Assembly (NCBI GenBank): GCA_014138725.1
Contig: JACJID010000005.1
Span: 744,001-808,000, forward strand
Direction of reading: 5' to 3'
DNA: 64,000 bases
DNA from: Kutzneria viridogrisea
GTDB taxonomy: Bacteria; Actinomycetota; Actinomycetes; Mycobacteriales; Pseudonocardiaceae
The position numbers and the translations under genes were made by a program. Below are positions 26,341-36,012 of the stretch, one piece after another; within the stretch, counting starts at the first letter, position 1, and every line of letters begins with the position of its first letter. A model generated the notes under the pieces. The model searched no databases, was not told the origin of the DNA, and saw only the letters and a program-made list of their open reading frames with translations.

Positions 26341-28056
26341 TCAATACACGGGATCGGGCACGGTGTCGACTTGCCATTCGGGTTGTTCTGCCCGATCGGC
26401 GTGAGGGTAGACCGTCGCGGCGTGTTCGGGGGTGACCACGCCGTCCCGGATGTCCGCGAGTACGGCCAGCCCCTCCCGCTCGGCCGGGTCCCCGTAGCCG
26501 CCGCCACCTCCGGTCATGCAGCGCACCACGTCGCCCGCGTGCAGCCGCAACCCGTTGACCTTGAGCACGCGTCGCTCGTCCGGCCGCCCCGGGTTGACCA
26601 CCACCTCGGGCGGCTGCGCCCCGCCGCCGCCGAACAGGCCCCAGGCCGGGGTGACCGACCGTTCGAACCACAGCGAGAGCGTGCAGTCGTGCAGCGCCAC
26701 GTACTCGCGGATCACCCCGTTGCCCCCGCGCCACCTACCTGGGCCGCCGGAGTCGGGGCGCATCCCGTAGTGCGTGATCCGCAGCGGGAACCGGGTCTCC
26801 AGCACCTCGATGGGCATGTCCTTGAGCGAGCCATTCACGTTGTTGATCAGTGCGCTCTCCCCGTCGCTGCCCTGCCACGCGCCCCAGCCGCCGAGCGTGG
26901 CCTCCAGGCTCACGTACTCGCGGCCGGTCCTCGGATCGGTGCCCGAGCACTGCACGATCATCGAGTCCCCGTGGCTGGCGGCGGCCACCCGCTCGGGCAG
27001 CACCGGGGCCAGCGCCATGGCGACCAGGTCGATCAGCAGGCCCAGGTGGGAGAAGTACCACTGGCACGCCGCGGGTGGGCGGGCGCCGAACACCGAGCCC
27101 TCCCGCACCCGCACCGACATGGGCCGGAACGAGCCGCCGTTGCCCGGCACGTCCGGGCTGACCAGCAGCTTGTAGCCGACCCGGCAGGCCGAGACGGCCT
27201 GTGCCGCACCGCAGTTGATCGGCCCCTCGGTCTGGTCGGCGGACTCGGTGAGGTCGAACTCCATGTGGTCCCCGGACACGGTGATGGTCAGCCGCACCGG
27301 GATGGGCGTGGCGAGGTCGATGCCATCGTTGTCCAGGCAGCCCTCGGCCCGGTACACCCCGTCCGGGATGGCCGCGACCACCGCGCGCTCCAGCCGCTCG
27401 GTCTGCGCGAAGATCTCCTCCCGCGCGGCCCGCACCGCGGCGAGCCCGAACCGGTCCACGATCTCGGCGAGCCGCTGCTGCCCCGTGTTGATGGTGGCGA
27501 TCATCGCGTGCAGGTCGCCGCTGGTGGGGTAGGGAAAACGAACGTTCGTGCTAATTGTGTCCAGCACGCCGGGCACCGGCTGACCGGCCGCGACCAGCTT
27601 CTGCGGTCCCAGGCGCAGGCCCTCCTGGAAGATCGTCACCGAGTCCATGGACCCACCGGGATCCTTGGAGCCCACGTCGATCCAGTGCGCCCTGGTGGCG
27701 GTGAACCCGGCCAGCTCCTGCTCCGCGAACACCGGCCCGAAGATCGTGACGTCGTTGAGGTGCGTGCCGCCGAGGTAGGAGTCGTTGAGGATCCACACGT
27801 CTCCCGGCTGCCAGACCTCCCGGCCGAAGCGCTGCTCGGTGGCCAGGGTGCAGGCCTCCAGGTTGCCCAGGAAGATCGGCAGCCCGGCGGACTGGCCGAG
27901 CACCCGGTGCCGCTCGTCGAGCAGGGCGACCACGCAGTCGCCGCACTCGTAGATGACGGGGGTGTACGCCGAGCGGATCAGCGTGGCGTTCATGTCCTCG
28001 GCCGCCGCGGCCAGCGCGTTGCGGATGATCTCGACCGTGACCGGGTCGACCGTCAT
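26341..28056 (-). CDS. hyuB: Hydantoinase B / 5-oxoprolinase beta-type subunit
   Basis: A 571-residue subunit of the ATP-dependent cyclic amide hydrolases (N-methylhydantoinase, acetone carboxylase and 5-oxoprolinase class). Family motifs: DPVTVEIIRNAL at the start, GDVWILNDSYLGGTHLNDV, HWIDVGSKDPGG, and the Gly-rich GRWRGGNGV and TGGGGGYGDP near the end. The ATG overlaps the hyuA stop (ATGA), so the subunits are translationally coupled. A palindrome of the recurring kind lies at 27538, encoded with unusually AT-rich codons (ISTNVRF). Confidence 0.92.
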   Translation of the reverse strand: MTVDPVTVEIIRNALAAAAEDMNATLIRSAYTPVIYECGDCVVALLDERHRVLGQSAGLPIFLGNLEACTLATEQRFGREVWQPGDVWILNDSYLGGTHLNDVTIFGPVFAEQELAGFTATRAHWIDVGSKDPGGSMDSVTIFQEGLRLGPQKLVAAGQPVPGVLDTISTNVRFPYPTSGDLHAMIATINTGQQRLAEIVDRFGLAAVRAAREEIFAQTERLERAVVAAIPDGVYRAEGCLDNDGIDLATPIPVRLTITVSGDHMEFDLTESADQTEGPINCGAAQAVSACRVGYKLLVSPDVPGNGGSFRPMSVRVREGSVFGARPPAACQWYFSHLGLLIDLVAMALAPVLPERVAAASHGDSMIVQCSGTDPRTGREYVSLEATLGGWGAWQGSDGESALINNVNGSLKDMPIEVLETRFPLRITHYGMRPDSGGPGRWRGGNGVIREYVALHDCTLSLWFERSVTPAWGLFGGGGAQPPEVVVNPGRPDERRVLKVNGLRLHAGDVVRCMTGGGGGYGDPAEREGLAVLADIRDGVVTPEHAATVYPHADRAEQPEWQVDTVPDPVY

Positions 28057-30095
28057 GCCAGCACTCCCTGGATCAGCAGTGAACCGAACTCGTCGACGGT
28101 CACGCGGTGACCGGGCGGCACCACGGTGGTCGCGGTGTCCTCGACCACCAGCGCGGGCCCGTCGAACTCGTGCCCGGCGGCCAGGTCCTCGCGGTGGAGC
28201 ACGGCGGTGTCCCACGCGCGGCCGTCGAAGGTGACCGAACGTTCGTGCTGCACGGCGACCGGGCCGTGCGACTCGGGGATGCGTTCGGGCTCGGCGTGGC
28301 CGAGGTCGCCCCAGGCCGTCGTGCGCAGCGTGACGAACTCGATGGGGGCGCCCGGGTTCGAGTGCCCGTACCGGCTCTCGTGCACCTGCCCGAACCGCTT
28401 GGACACCAGGTCCAGGAACCCGGGCTCGGCGGGTTCACCGGCGTGGCTGAGCGGCACGGCGAGCGTGTACTCCTGCGCCGCGTAGCGGATGTCCACCGCG
28501 TGCTCGGCCCTGCGCGCGTGCGGCGGAACACCTTCGCTGTCCAGGGAACCCAGGCCGACCTCGGCCAGTTCGGACAGCCGCCCGGCCATGTGGGCGCCGT
28601 CCAGGTCGGCGCCGTGCCGGAAGTAGGGCTCGCTCAGGTCGCGGCGGATCTGGGTCTGCAACATGCCCCAGGCCGAGAAGGCCCCGGGGAAGCGCGGCAC
28701 GACCACCTCGCCGATGCCCAGCTCGTCGGCGAGGAACACCGCGTGCATCGGACCGGCACCGCCGAAGGCCACCAGCGTGAAGTCCCTTGGCTCGATGCCA
28801 CGCGCCACGGTGATCGTGCGGATCGCCTGCGCCATGCGGGCGTTGGCCACCGCGCAGATGCCCTCCGCCATCGCGCTGGTGCCCAGCCCGAGTCGCGCGC
28901 CCAGTGCGCACACCGCCCGCTCGGCCAGGTCCGTGCGCAGCGGAAGGCGCCCGCCCGCGAACCGGTCCCCGTCGATGCGGCCCAGCACCAGGTTGGCGTC
29001 GGTCACGGTGGGCGACTCGCCGCCCTGGGCGTAGCAGGCCGGGCCCGGGGTGGCGCCCGCCGACCGCGGCCCCACCCGCAGCCCACCCGCCTCGACCCAG
29101 GCCACCGACCCGCCGCCCGCGCCGATCGTGTGCAGGTTGACCGCGCTCATCAGCATCGGCAGGCCGTCCAGCCGCACCTCCGGCACCACGTCCGGCTTGC
29201 CGTCCACCACCAGGGACACGTCGAAGGAGGTGCCGCCCATGTCCACGCAGATCACCTCGGGACGGCCCAGTTGTCCGGCCAGTGCGACCCCGCCCATCGT
29301 GCCGCCGACCGGCCCGGACAGCAGCGTCTGAAGTGGACGGTCGCGGGCGCTGTCCGCCGTGAGGATCCCGCCGGAGGACTGCATCACGTGCAGCGGCGCG
29401 GTCACGCCGCGCTCGTCCAGCGCGGCGCCGAGCCTGCCGAGGTAGCCCCGGATCGTGGGCCCGATGTACGACTCGGCCACCGCGGAGGAGGTCCGCTCGT
29501 ACTCGCGCCACTCGTTGGCGGTCTCGTGCGACAGCGAGATCGCCACCTCCGGTCCGAGCTCCTCGCGCAGCACCTCCCGGGTGCGCAGTTCGTGCGCGGG
29601 GTTGGCGCAGCTGAACAGGTAGCCCACGGCGAGCGCGGTGAAGCCCCCGCGCCGGAACAGCGCGGCCGCACGCCGGACCGCGTCCTCGTCCAGTCGGGTG
29701 ATTTCCTCGCCCTCAGCCGAGATTCGGCCGTTCACGTGAACGATGTCCCGCAATGGGAGCAACGGTTCGGGCTTGCGGTAGTGCAGCTGGTACATCCTGG
29801 TCCGCGGTCCGCGCGCGATGTGGTACGTCTGCGCGGCGCCCGTGCTCGCCAGCAGCAGCACCCGAGCGCCGCGCCGCTGAAGCAGGCTGTTGAGCCCCTG
29901 GGTGGTGCCGTGCACCAGGAACGAGACGTCCTCGGCGCGGGGTGCGATGGGGCTCAGCGCTGCCAGCGCGCCGCGGGTGAGGTCGTCCGGCGTGGTCGGG
30001 CTCTTGCCGACCCGGTAGCGGCCGTCGCGCTCGTCGTAGGCGACCACGTCGGTGAAGGTGCCGCCGATGTCCATGGATATCCGCAACCCGCTCAT
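28053..30095 (-). CDS. hyuA: Hydantoinase A / 5-oxoprolinase alpha-type subunit
   Basis: A 680-residue ATP-binding subunit. The N-terminal phosphate-binding motif MDIGGTFTDVVAYD, HGTTQGLNSLLQRRG, the REYERTSSAV region, MQSSGGIL, LSGPVGGTMGG and the second ATP motif VDMGGTSFDVSLV are all intact, as is GGAGPMHA. With HyuB it should hydrolyse a cyclic imide or lactam at the expense of ATP. It is the first gene of the operon hyuA-hyuB-paralogue-DUF917-pucR. The start is either the ATG at 30095 or a GTG at 30104; neither has a strong ribosome-binding site. Confidence 0.92.
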   Translation of the reverse strand: MSGLRISMDIGGTFTDVVAYDERDGRYRVGKSPTTPDDLTRGALAALSPIAPRAEDVSFLVHGTTQGLNSLLQRRGARVLLLASTGAAQTYHIARGPRTRMYQLHYRKPEPLLPLRDIVHVNGRISAEGEEITRLDEDAVRRAAALFRRGGFTALAVGYLFSCANPAHELRTREVLREELGPEVAISLSHETANEWREYERTSSAVAESYIGPTIRGYLGRLGAALDERGVTAPLHVMQSSGGILTADSARDRPLQTLLSGPVGGTMGGVALAGQLGRPEVICVDMGGTSFDVSLVVDGKPDVVPEVRLDGLPMLMSAVNLHTIGAGGGSVAWVEAGGLRVGPRSAGATPGPACYAQGGESPTVTDANLVLGRIDGDRFAGGRLPLRTDLAERAVCALGARLGLGTSAMAEGICAVANARMAQAIRTITVARGIEPRDFTLVAFGGAGPMHAVFLADELGIGEVVVPRFPGAFSAWGMLQTQIRRDLSEPYFRHGADLDGAHMAGRLSELAEVGLGSLDSEGVPPHARRAEHAVDIRYAAQEYTLAVPLSHAGEPAEPGFLDLVSKRFGQVHESRYGHSNPGAPIEFVTLRTTAWGDLGHAEPERIPESHGPVAVQHERSVTFDGRAWDTAVLHREDLAAGHEFDGPALVVEDTATTVVPPGHRVTVDEFGSLLIQGVLA

Positions 30096-30387
30096 GCCGG
30101 TCACGGTAGAGACGGGATCTCGCGCGGTGCTGTGCGCCGGTCACAGTGAGCAGGCGGGCCACAGGGCGTGATCGCCTCGCGCGCAGCCGGTCCTACGGCC
30201 GAACGGGTGAGCCGCGCTCGGGTGCCGTGCCAGCGGTAATTCACCCGAACATCCCAAGAGTGGCCCGCTGCACAATCCGGGGTGCCCTGGTTGTGCCCGG
30301 CGCCCAGGGGCCCAGGCTCTCCCTTTCCTACAGTCAGTGACCAACACCGTGTGATGTGAACAGCGAACGCGGGAGGAGCGGCAGGCC

Positions 30388-30735
30388 ATGACCATCGTCG
30401 GCGACGTGAGCTGGCAGGACAGCGACTTCCAGTCCTGCCGGATCCTCTGCCTCGACCTCCCCGAGGACGTGCCGACGACAGCCGTGGCCCACGAGCTGGA
30501 CGGGGTGGCCGGCCCGGTCGCACCCGCCCGCCCGCTCGCCGTCGGGCGCGCCCCGTGGACGGCGTGGCCCGGTGATCCCTCCCGACGCAGGCCCGAGGTC
30601 CTCCTCGGAGTCGACGCCAGCGGGATCACCCCTGCCATCGCGCTGTCGTTGGCCTCGGGCCTGCCGCGCCACCTGGCGTGGCGGCAGGACGTGATCGCCG
30701 GGGACGGGCCGCTGATGTCGCTGGCCACCCACTAG
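30388..30735 (+). CDS. Hypothetical protein, 115 aa
   Basis: Unrecognised. A clear GGAGGAG ribosome-binding site precedes the ATG. The product (MTIVGDVSWQDSDFQSC...) is soluble with two cysteines near residue 17-21 and no membrane segment. It is divergent from hyuA and followed by a strong hairpin, so it is a monocistronic unit. Codon bias is normal for the genome, which supports its being real. Confidence 0.6.
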   Translation: MTIVGDVSWQDSDFQSCRILCLDLPEDVPTTAVAHELDGVAGPVAPARPLAVGRAPWTAWPGDPSRRRPEVLLGVDASGITPAIALSLASGLPRHLAWRQDVIAGDGPLMSLATH

Positions 30736-30758
30736 ACCAACTGTCCGCACTGGGGGTC

Positions 30759-30796
30759 GTTCCCTCTCCCGCGCGCTCGCGTGCGGGAGAGGGAAC
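30759..30796 (+). terminator. Hairpin terminator
   Basis: A perfect 14-nt inverted repeat (GTTCCCTCTCCCGC / GCGGGAGAGGGAAC) with a 10-nt loop lies 24 bp after the hypothetical gene and before the LuxR regulator. Confidence 0.85.
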
Positions 30797-30866
30797 GCCA
30801 CAACACCGTTCCAGGCTCCGTCCAGGTATCCACCCGTGCCCTGCCGCCTCTTGAGGAGGACGGCTT

Positions 30867-33755
30867 GTGCCACGGGAGGTGTGCATGGAGGGCCCCGGAC
30901 CATGGCTGGGCGACCCGGCGCCACCGGCTGCTGTGGGCAGGTGGCGGCCCCTGGTGGGCAGGGCCGCCGAGCTCGGCAAGCTGGAACAGGCGGCGGCGCG
31001 GGCATTCCGCTTGGTCGAACTCGTCGGTGAACCGGGTATCGGCAAGACCCGGTTGCTGGCGGAGTTCGTCGCGCGGGTGCGCCGCACCGGTCGGCTGGTG
31101 CTGTGGGGCAGGGCGGCGGCGGTCGAGCGGGACGTGCCGTTCGGGCCGGTGGTCGACGCCTTGGACGACTACATCGACGAGCGCGCCGCTGGTGGGTTGA
31201 GCCAGGCCGAGCTGCGGCTGCTGACCGGGGTGTTCCCCGCGCTGGCCGATGGCTCACGCGGCGAGCGGGCGGCTAGCGGTGCGGTGCGGTTCCGGCAGTA
31301 CCGGGCGGTGCGCGCCCTGCTGCGGTCCCTGGCCAGGCCGCCGGGGCTGACCATCGTGCTCGACGACCTGCACTGGGCCGACGAGCCCACCATCGAGCTG
31401 ATCGACTACCTGGTGCGGCACCCGCTGCCCGACCCGGTGCTGATCGTGCTGGCCTACCGGCCCGCCCAGGTGTCCTCCCGGCTGACCACCGCGCTGGCCG
31501 ACGCCCCGCAGGGCCAGGTCTGCCGGGTCGACCTCGCGCCGTTCACCGAGGCCGAGGCCGACCAGCTGCTCGCCGCCGAGCCGAGCCGGACCACCCGCCG
31601 TCGGCTGCACCGTCGCAGCGGCGGCAACCCGTTCTACCTGGACGCACTGGCCCAGATGGTCGGCGCGGGCGAGGACCCGCTGCCGGAACTGCCCAAGTCG
31701 GTGCACGCGGCGCTGGCCGCCGAGCTGTTCGGGCTCGCCGCACCGGCGTCGCTGGTCGCGCAGTCCGCTGCGGTCGCGGGCACCGAGTTCGAGCCCGCGC
31801 TGGTCGCCTGCGTGGCCGAGATCGGCGAGGACCAGGTCCTCGCGGCCCTCGACGAGCTGGTCGCCAGGGACCTCGTGCGCTCGGTGGGCTGGTCGGGCCG
31901 GTTCCGGTTCCGCCACGAACTGGTCCGGCACGTGGCGTACGGCTCGGCCGCGGCGGGGTGGCGGCACGGCGCGCACACCCGGCTGGCCGAGTACCTCGCC
32001 TCGGTCGGCGCCTCCCAGGTCCAGCGCGCCGACCACGTGCTGCGTTCGGCGAAGTTCGGCGACACCGAGGCCGTGCAGACCCTGGTCGGCGCCGCGCGCA
32101 CGGCCATGAGCCACGCGCCCGCGTCCTCGGTCACCTGGTACGAGGCCGCTTTGTCCCTGCTGTCCGACGGGGACGAGGAACTGCCGCCACGCGTGCAGTT
32201 GCAGCAGGAACTCGCGCTGAGCCAGGGCATCAGCGGGCGGCTCGACCAGAGCCGCGAGACCCTGCGGGAGGTGCTGCGCGTCCTGCCGCCCGACCAGGTG
32301 TCCGACCGCGCGCGGGCCGCGTCGTTCTGCGCGTTCCTGGACTACCTGCAGGGTGAGCACGAACTGGCACGGCACCTGCTCAACGCCGAGCTGGGCAGGC
32401 AGCAGGACCCGCACTCCGCCGAGGCCACACCGCTGCGCATGCAGCTGGCGATGGACCTGCTGCTCACCGGTGGCGGCGAGGACGTCCGCGGGTTGCTGGC
32501 CGATCTGCCCGAGGGCGGTGACGAGGGCTGGACCATCCCGCACTCCACCCTGCTCGCCTTCCAGGAGGCGATCGACGGCAACCGGTTCGCCGCCGCGCAG
32601 CACGTCAAGCACGCGGCCGACCTGCTCGACGTGATCGGTGACGAGGAGTTCCTGTCCTGGTTGCCCGCGATCTACTCGCTGTGCTGGACCGAGATCGCCA
32701 CCGGGCGCATCGCCAGCGGCCTGCGGCACTTCACCCGCGCCGTGGACCTGGCCAGGGCCACCGGCCGGGTCTACCTGCTGGCGGCGCTGCTGTGCGGGCA
32801 GGCCTGCGCGTACGGGCTGCGTGGTCGCATCGCCGAGGGCCAAGACGCGCTGGACGAGGCGCTCGACGTGGCCAGGAGCTTCGGCTACCGCAGCCACGGC
32901 CTGCTGGCCGGGATCGCCTGCGCGCTGAGCAGTTGGCGCGGCGAACACGGTGCCGCGCTGCGCTGGGGCAACCAGGCCGTCGCCGAGACCGACCCGAGCC
33001 GCCCGTGGGCCAGGGCGCTGGCCCACCACCACCTGCTGCTGGCCCACGTGCACGCCAGCAACCCCGCTGCCTGCGCCGCGCTGGTCGCGGCCTGCGGTGG
33101 ACCTGACCTGCCCGAGGCCGACCCGTTCACCAGGCTCAACTGTTACTACCTGCTCGCTGCCTGCGCGGCGGGCCAGGGCGACGCCGAGCTCGCGCGCGAC
33201 TGGGCGCGGCGGGCCGAGGAGATCGCCGACCCCAGGCTCGAACTGGACGTGCTGTTCGTGGAACTGGCCGGGGCGCACGCCGCCAGCGTCGAGGACCCGG
33301 GCCGGGCCGCCGCGCTGGCCCTGCGCGCCGCCGAGTCCGCCGAGGCCTGCGGGCTCGCGCTCCACCAGGGGGCGGCGTTGCTGCTGGCAGGCACGTGCCT
33401 GGCCAAGGCCGCGCGGCGGGACCAGGCGATCTGCCAGCTCCGTGCCGCGGCCGACCTGTTCAGCGGCTGTGGTGCGTCCGACCTGCACAGCGCCGCCGTC
33501 CGCGAGCAGCGCAGGCTCGGCATCCGCGTGCCGACCACCGGCTCCCGGTCCAAGCAGCGGCCGCACGCCTTGTCCCCGCGTGAGCAAGACGTGGCCGAAC
33601 TTGTGTGCTCGGGGCTGACCAACCAGCAGATCGCGGAAAAACTCGTGCTGAGCGTGCGGACTGTCGAGACCCATCTGACTCACATCTTCGCCAAGCTGGG
33701 GGTGACCAACCGGGCTGGGGTGGCGGGAGTACTGGCCAACCAGTCCACTGATTGA
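30867..33755 (+). CDS. Large ATP-binding LuxR-family (LAL) regulator
   Basis: A 962-residue regulator of the MalT/LAL type. An AAA-like NTPase domain opens the protein: Walker A VGEPGIGKTRLL at about residue 54 and Walker B LTIVLDDLHWADEP at about 165. A long helical TPR-like sensor region follows (about 400-860), and a LuxR helix-turn-helix closes it (LSPREQDVAELVCSG, then NQQIAEKLVLSVRTVETHL). The GTG at 30867 has GAGGAGGA 6 bases upstream; an ATG at 30885 is an alternative. These proteins usually activate a nearby operon. The next gene, a modified hydrolase 37 bp downstream, is the obvious candidate partner. Confidence 0.9.
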   Translation: MPREVCMEGPGPWLGDPAPPAAVGRWRPLVGRAAELGKLEQAAARAFRLVELVGEPGIGKTRLLAEFVARVRRTGRLVLWGRAAAVERDVPFGPVVDALDDYIDERAAGGLSQAELRLLTGVFPALADGSRGERAASGAVRFRQYRAVRALLRSLARPPGLTIVLDDLHWADEPTIELIDYLVRHPLPDPVLIVLAYRPAQVSSRLTTALADAPQGQVCRVDLAPFTEAEADQLLAAEPSRTTRRRLHRRSGGNPFYLDALAQMVGAGEDPLPELPKSVHAALAAELFGLAAPASLVAQSAAVAGTEFEPALVACVAEIGEDQVLAALDELVARDLVRSVGWSGRFRFRHELVRHVAYGSAAAGWRHGAHTRLAEYLASVGASQVQRADHVLRSAKFGDTEAVQTLVGAARTAMSHAPASSVTWYEAALSLLSDGDEELPPRVQLQQELALSQGISGRLDQSRETLREVLRVLPPDQVSDRARAASFCAFLDYLQGEHELARHLLNAELGRQQDPHSAEATPLRMQLAMDLLLTGGGEDVRGLLADLPEGGDEGWTIPHSTLLAFQEAIDGNRFAAAQHVKHAADLLDVIGDEEFLSWLPAIYSLCWTEIATGRIASGLRHFTRAVDLARATGRVYLLAALLCGQACAYGLRGRIAEGQDALDEALDVARSFGYRSHGLLAGIACALSSWRGEHGAALRWGNQAVAETDPSRPWARALAHHHLLLAHVHASNPAACAALVAACGGPDLPEADPFTRLNCYYLLAACAAGQGDAELARDWARRAEEIADPRLELDVLFVELAGAHAASVEDPGRAAALALRAAESAEACGLALHQGAALLLAGTCLAKAARRDQAICQLRAAADLFSGCGASDLHSAAVREQRRLGIRVPTTGSRSKQRPHALSPREQDVAELVCSGLTNQQIAEKLVLSVRTVETHLTHIFAKLGVTNRAGVAGVLANQSTD

Positions 33756-33792
33756 ACTGCCGACGGCCCGCGGCGGTAACTACCGAGGTCAG

Positions 33793-34647
33793 ATGGAGGT
33801 GGGGACCGTGCGCGACGGACTTGCCGACGAACCGGGCGCCGTGCTGTGGCTGGGACCGACCGGCCGTGACCGGGTGTTGCTCCTGCACGACTTGGCGGCC
33901 AGTGGGTCGACGAGCTGGCTGGGGCAACTCAGCCTGGCCGACGAGGTGAACCTGGGCGTGGTGGACCGGCCGGGCTACGCGATGACCGATCCGGTGTCGG
34001 CCGCGGGCTGGACCGCCGACACCACGATGCTGGTCGGCCTGCTCGACCGGGACGGGCCGTGTCACCTCGTGGCGCACGGCAACGCCACCGCCGGGGCGCT
34101 GATGGCCGCCCAGTTGGCGCCGTCCCTGGTGCGGTCCCTCGTGCTGGTCGAGCCGCCGCTGTTCCAGCTCGCCCAGGGCAGTTCACTGGTCGAGGACCTG
34201 TCAGGTGCCCTGGTCGAGTTGCACCGCCACGCGGAGGACCTCACCGGTGCCGAGTACCTGAAGGAGTACTTGCTCACCGTGGGCTACCTCGAACCGCCGC
34301 GGCTGAGTGTTCCGCAGCGCTGCGCTGAGGCCGCGAGGGCCGAGCGCCCCGCGTGCCAGGCACCGATCGACCTGGACACGCTGGCGCGCACCTCGGTGTC
34401 GGTCACCGTGGTCGTCGGCGGCCGACAGGGCGGCTGGCACGACCCGGGCGAGCGCACGGTGTTCGGTGGGGCGGTGTGGCGTACGGCGGAGGTGCTGGCC
34501 GGGGCCATGGACGGGTGGCTGGTGCCGATCGATTCCGCCGGTCATGAGGTGCAGCGCAGGACGGGCGCGTTCAACCAGGTGCTGTGCCAGCACCTGGAGG
34601 CATGGTGGGGGAGCCACCAGCACGGACATGTGGCTGCGGGGACCTGA
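33793..34647 (+). CDS. Alpha/beta-hydrolase-fold protein lacking the nucleophile
   Basis: A 284-residue alpha/beta-hydrolase-like protein: RVLLLHDLAASGS at the oxyanion strand, VVDRPGYAMTD, and a terminal catalytic-type His in DSAGHEVQRR. The nucleophile elbow, normally GHSxGG, reads AHGNAT, placing Gly96 where Ser should be. It is therefore unlikely to be a hydrolase and may be a ligand-binding protein or sensor, perhaps working with the LuxR regulator immediately upstream. A 19-bp repeat array begins right after its stop. Confidence 0.8.
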   Translation: MEVGTVRDGLADEPGAVLWLGPTGRDRVLLLHDLAASGSTSWLGQLSLADEVNLGVVDRPGYAMTDPVSAAGWTADTTMLVGLLDRDGPCHLVAHGNATAGALMAAQLAPSLVRSLVLVEPPLFQLAQGSSLVEDLSGALVELHRHAEDLTGAEYLKEYLLTVGYLEPPRLSVPQRCAEAARAERPACQAPIDLDTLARTSVSVTVVVGGRQGGWHDPGERTVFGGAVWRTAEVLAGAMDGWLVPIDSAGHEVQRRTGAFNQVLCQHLEAWWGSHQHGHVAAGT

Positions 34648-34695
34648 GCCGGGCGTTGTCGCGGCGTACGTTCTCCGCATTCGCGGATCTGATCC

Positions 34696-34885
34696 GCTGG
34701 CGTGGTGGAGCAGCGCTGCTGCGTATCTGGACTGCTGAGACCTAGCTGCACGGCTGCGGCGTTGCTCGTGGGCTGCGGCGCTGCTGCATTGCTGCGGCGC
34801 TGCTCGTGTGCTGCCGCGTTGCTCCAACGCCGCTGCGTTGCTGCATTGCTGCGGCGTTGCTGCACCGCGTCGGCGGTGCTGCACC
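34696..34885 (+). repeat. 19-bp tandem repeat array A
   Basis: Ten consecutive 19-mers, the best seven at 34753-34885 (GCTGCGGCGTTGCTCGTGG, GCTGCGGCGCTGCTGCATT, GCTGCGGCGTTGCTGCACC and so on). The consensus is close to GCYGCNGCGYTGCTGCACC. Units at the left edge are decayed. The period is not a multiple of three, so the array is not coding. The remainder of the intergenic stretch 34886-35297 shows no gene; a TTGACA near 35186 is only a possible promoter element for the next gene. Confidence 0.85.
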
Positions 34886-35297
34886 GTCGCAGTGGTTGTG
34901 ATGGTGTGAACCGACCGCAGGTGTTCGTCTGTGGTGACCGCACTCGTCGACGACCGCCGTCACCTGCTGACTACCGGTCTCGCGCGCTACACCGAATCCG
35001 GCGTGGTCGGCCGCCCCTCCCTCGCGTCGGCCAGGAAGGGACGGGTTGTGCTCGCGAGTCTCGTAAGCTCCTTCGGCGGCTGCCTTTCCGCCCTCAAGTG
35101 AGTGTAAAAACGGGCAATCGATCCGGCATGCAAAGCTGCGACCTGCGGGAAACATTCTTCGGCGGTACCTGGCAACAGCGTTGCTTGACAGTGATCCAGA
35201 TCATGTCTGGGAACCCCTTCGTGGCCTCGGACATCTCTGTTTATGAGTACGCAAACTCACCGGCAAATACGCGGGCACCATTTCGAGGGGGCTGATT

Positions 35298-35990
35298 ATG
35301 AACATCAACGCGATGGCGATCCGGCGGGCCGCGATGGCGATTGCCGCGGTGGCGGCGGTGGGTGCGCTGGGGGCGTGCTCGATCGGCCAGTCGGGCAACG
35401 CCACGCCGGCGCCGCAGGGTTCCGGCGGCGCCGGGGGCGGGGTCAGCGCGGCGTCGAACGACGGGGCCCGCCAGGGCACGGACGCGAACGGCGGGACTCG
35501 CCAGGGCACGGACGCCAAGGGTGCCCCGGGCGCCAACGGCAGGGGCATCGCCAACGCCGGCGGTCACCCGAGCTGCACGAACCTGAAGGTGACGCAGTCG
35601 ACGCCGGACCTGATCAACGGCAGCACCACGCAGTGGAAGCTCCCGATCATGCTGACCAACCACAGCGGCGTGCCCTGCACCGTGCAGGGCTTCCCCGGCG
35701 TCCGCCTCCAGGGCGCGGACGGCACCACCTGGGACCTGGTTCGCACCAACGCGACCGGCACCCCGGTGCTGCTCGGCCCCGGCGAGCACGCCACGGCCGA
35801 CCTCACCTACTCCACCATCGGTGACGGTGGCGGTCCCGCCTGGCACGTCTCCAGCATGGCCGTGACGCCGCCCAACAGCACCAATACCCAGACCCTGCCC
35901 TGGGCCGACAGCGTCGACCTGGTCAAGCAGCACGCCGCCACCCACCCTGGGACTTACATCGGCCCGGCCCGCGCCAGCACCGCCGGATGA
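35298..35990 (+). CDS. DUF4232 lipoprotein
   Basis: A 230-residue lipoprotein: a basic start, a hydrophobic segment and the lipobox LGAC with Cys27. An Ala/Gly/Asn linker contains a short repeat (ARQGTDANGGTRQGTDAK), followed by a DUF4232 domain from about residue 90 (CTNLKVTQSTP, TNHSGVPCTVQGFPGVRLQ), with a probable disulfide. GAGGGGG precedes the ATG. Function unknown; these are abundant actinomycete surface proteins. It sits between the two 19-bp repeat arrays and is followed by a 22-bp perfect hairpin. Confidence 0.88.
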   Translation: MNINAMAIRRAAMAIAAVAAVGALGACSIGQSGNATPAPQGSGGAGGGVSAASNDGARQGTDANGGTRQGTDAKGAPGANGRGIANAGGHPSCTNLKVTQSTPDLINGSTTQWKLPIMLTNHSGVPCTVQGFPGVRLQGADGTTWDLVRTNATGTPVLLGPGEHATADLTYSTIGDGGGPAWHVSSMAVTPPNSTNTQTLPWADSVDLVKQHAATHPGTYIGPARASTAG

Positions 35991-36012
35991 CGACCGGGCC
36001 GCAGCGAAACGA

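Noticed and set aside
29729-29742. parS centromere site
   Set aside because: CGTTCACGTGAACG is a palindrome but lacks the TT/AA doublets of the parS core GTTTCACGTGAAAC and lies inside hyuA.
31254-33683. Long minus-strand open frame opposite the LuxR regulator
   Set aside because: Low-complexity shadow composition typical of antisense reading in GC-rich genes; the plus strand has Walker and helix-turn-helix motifs.
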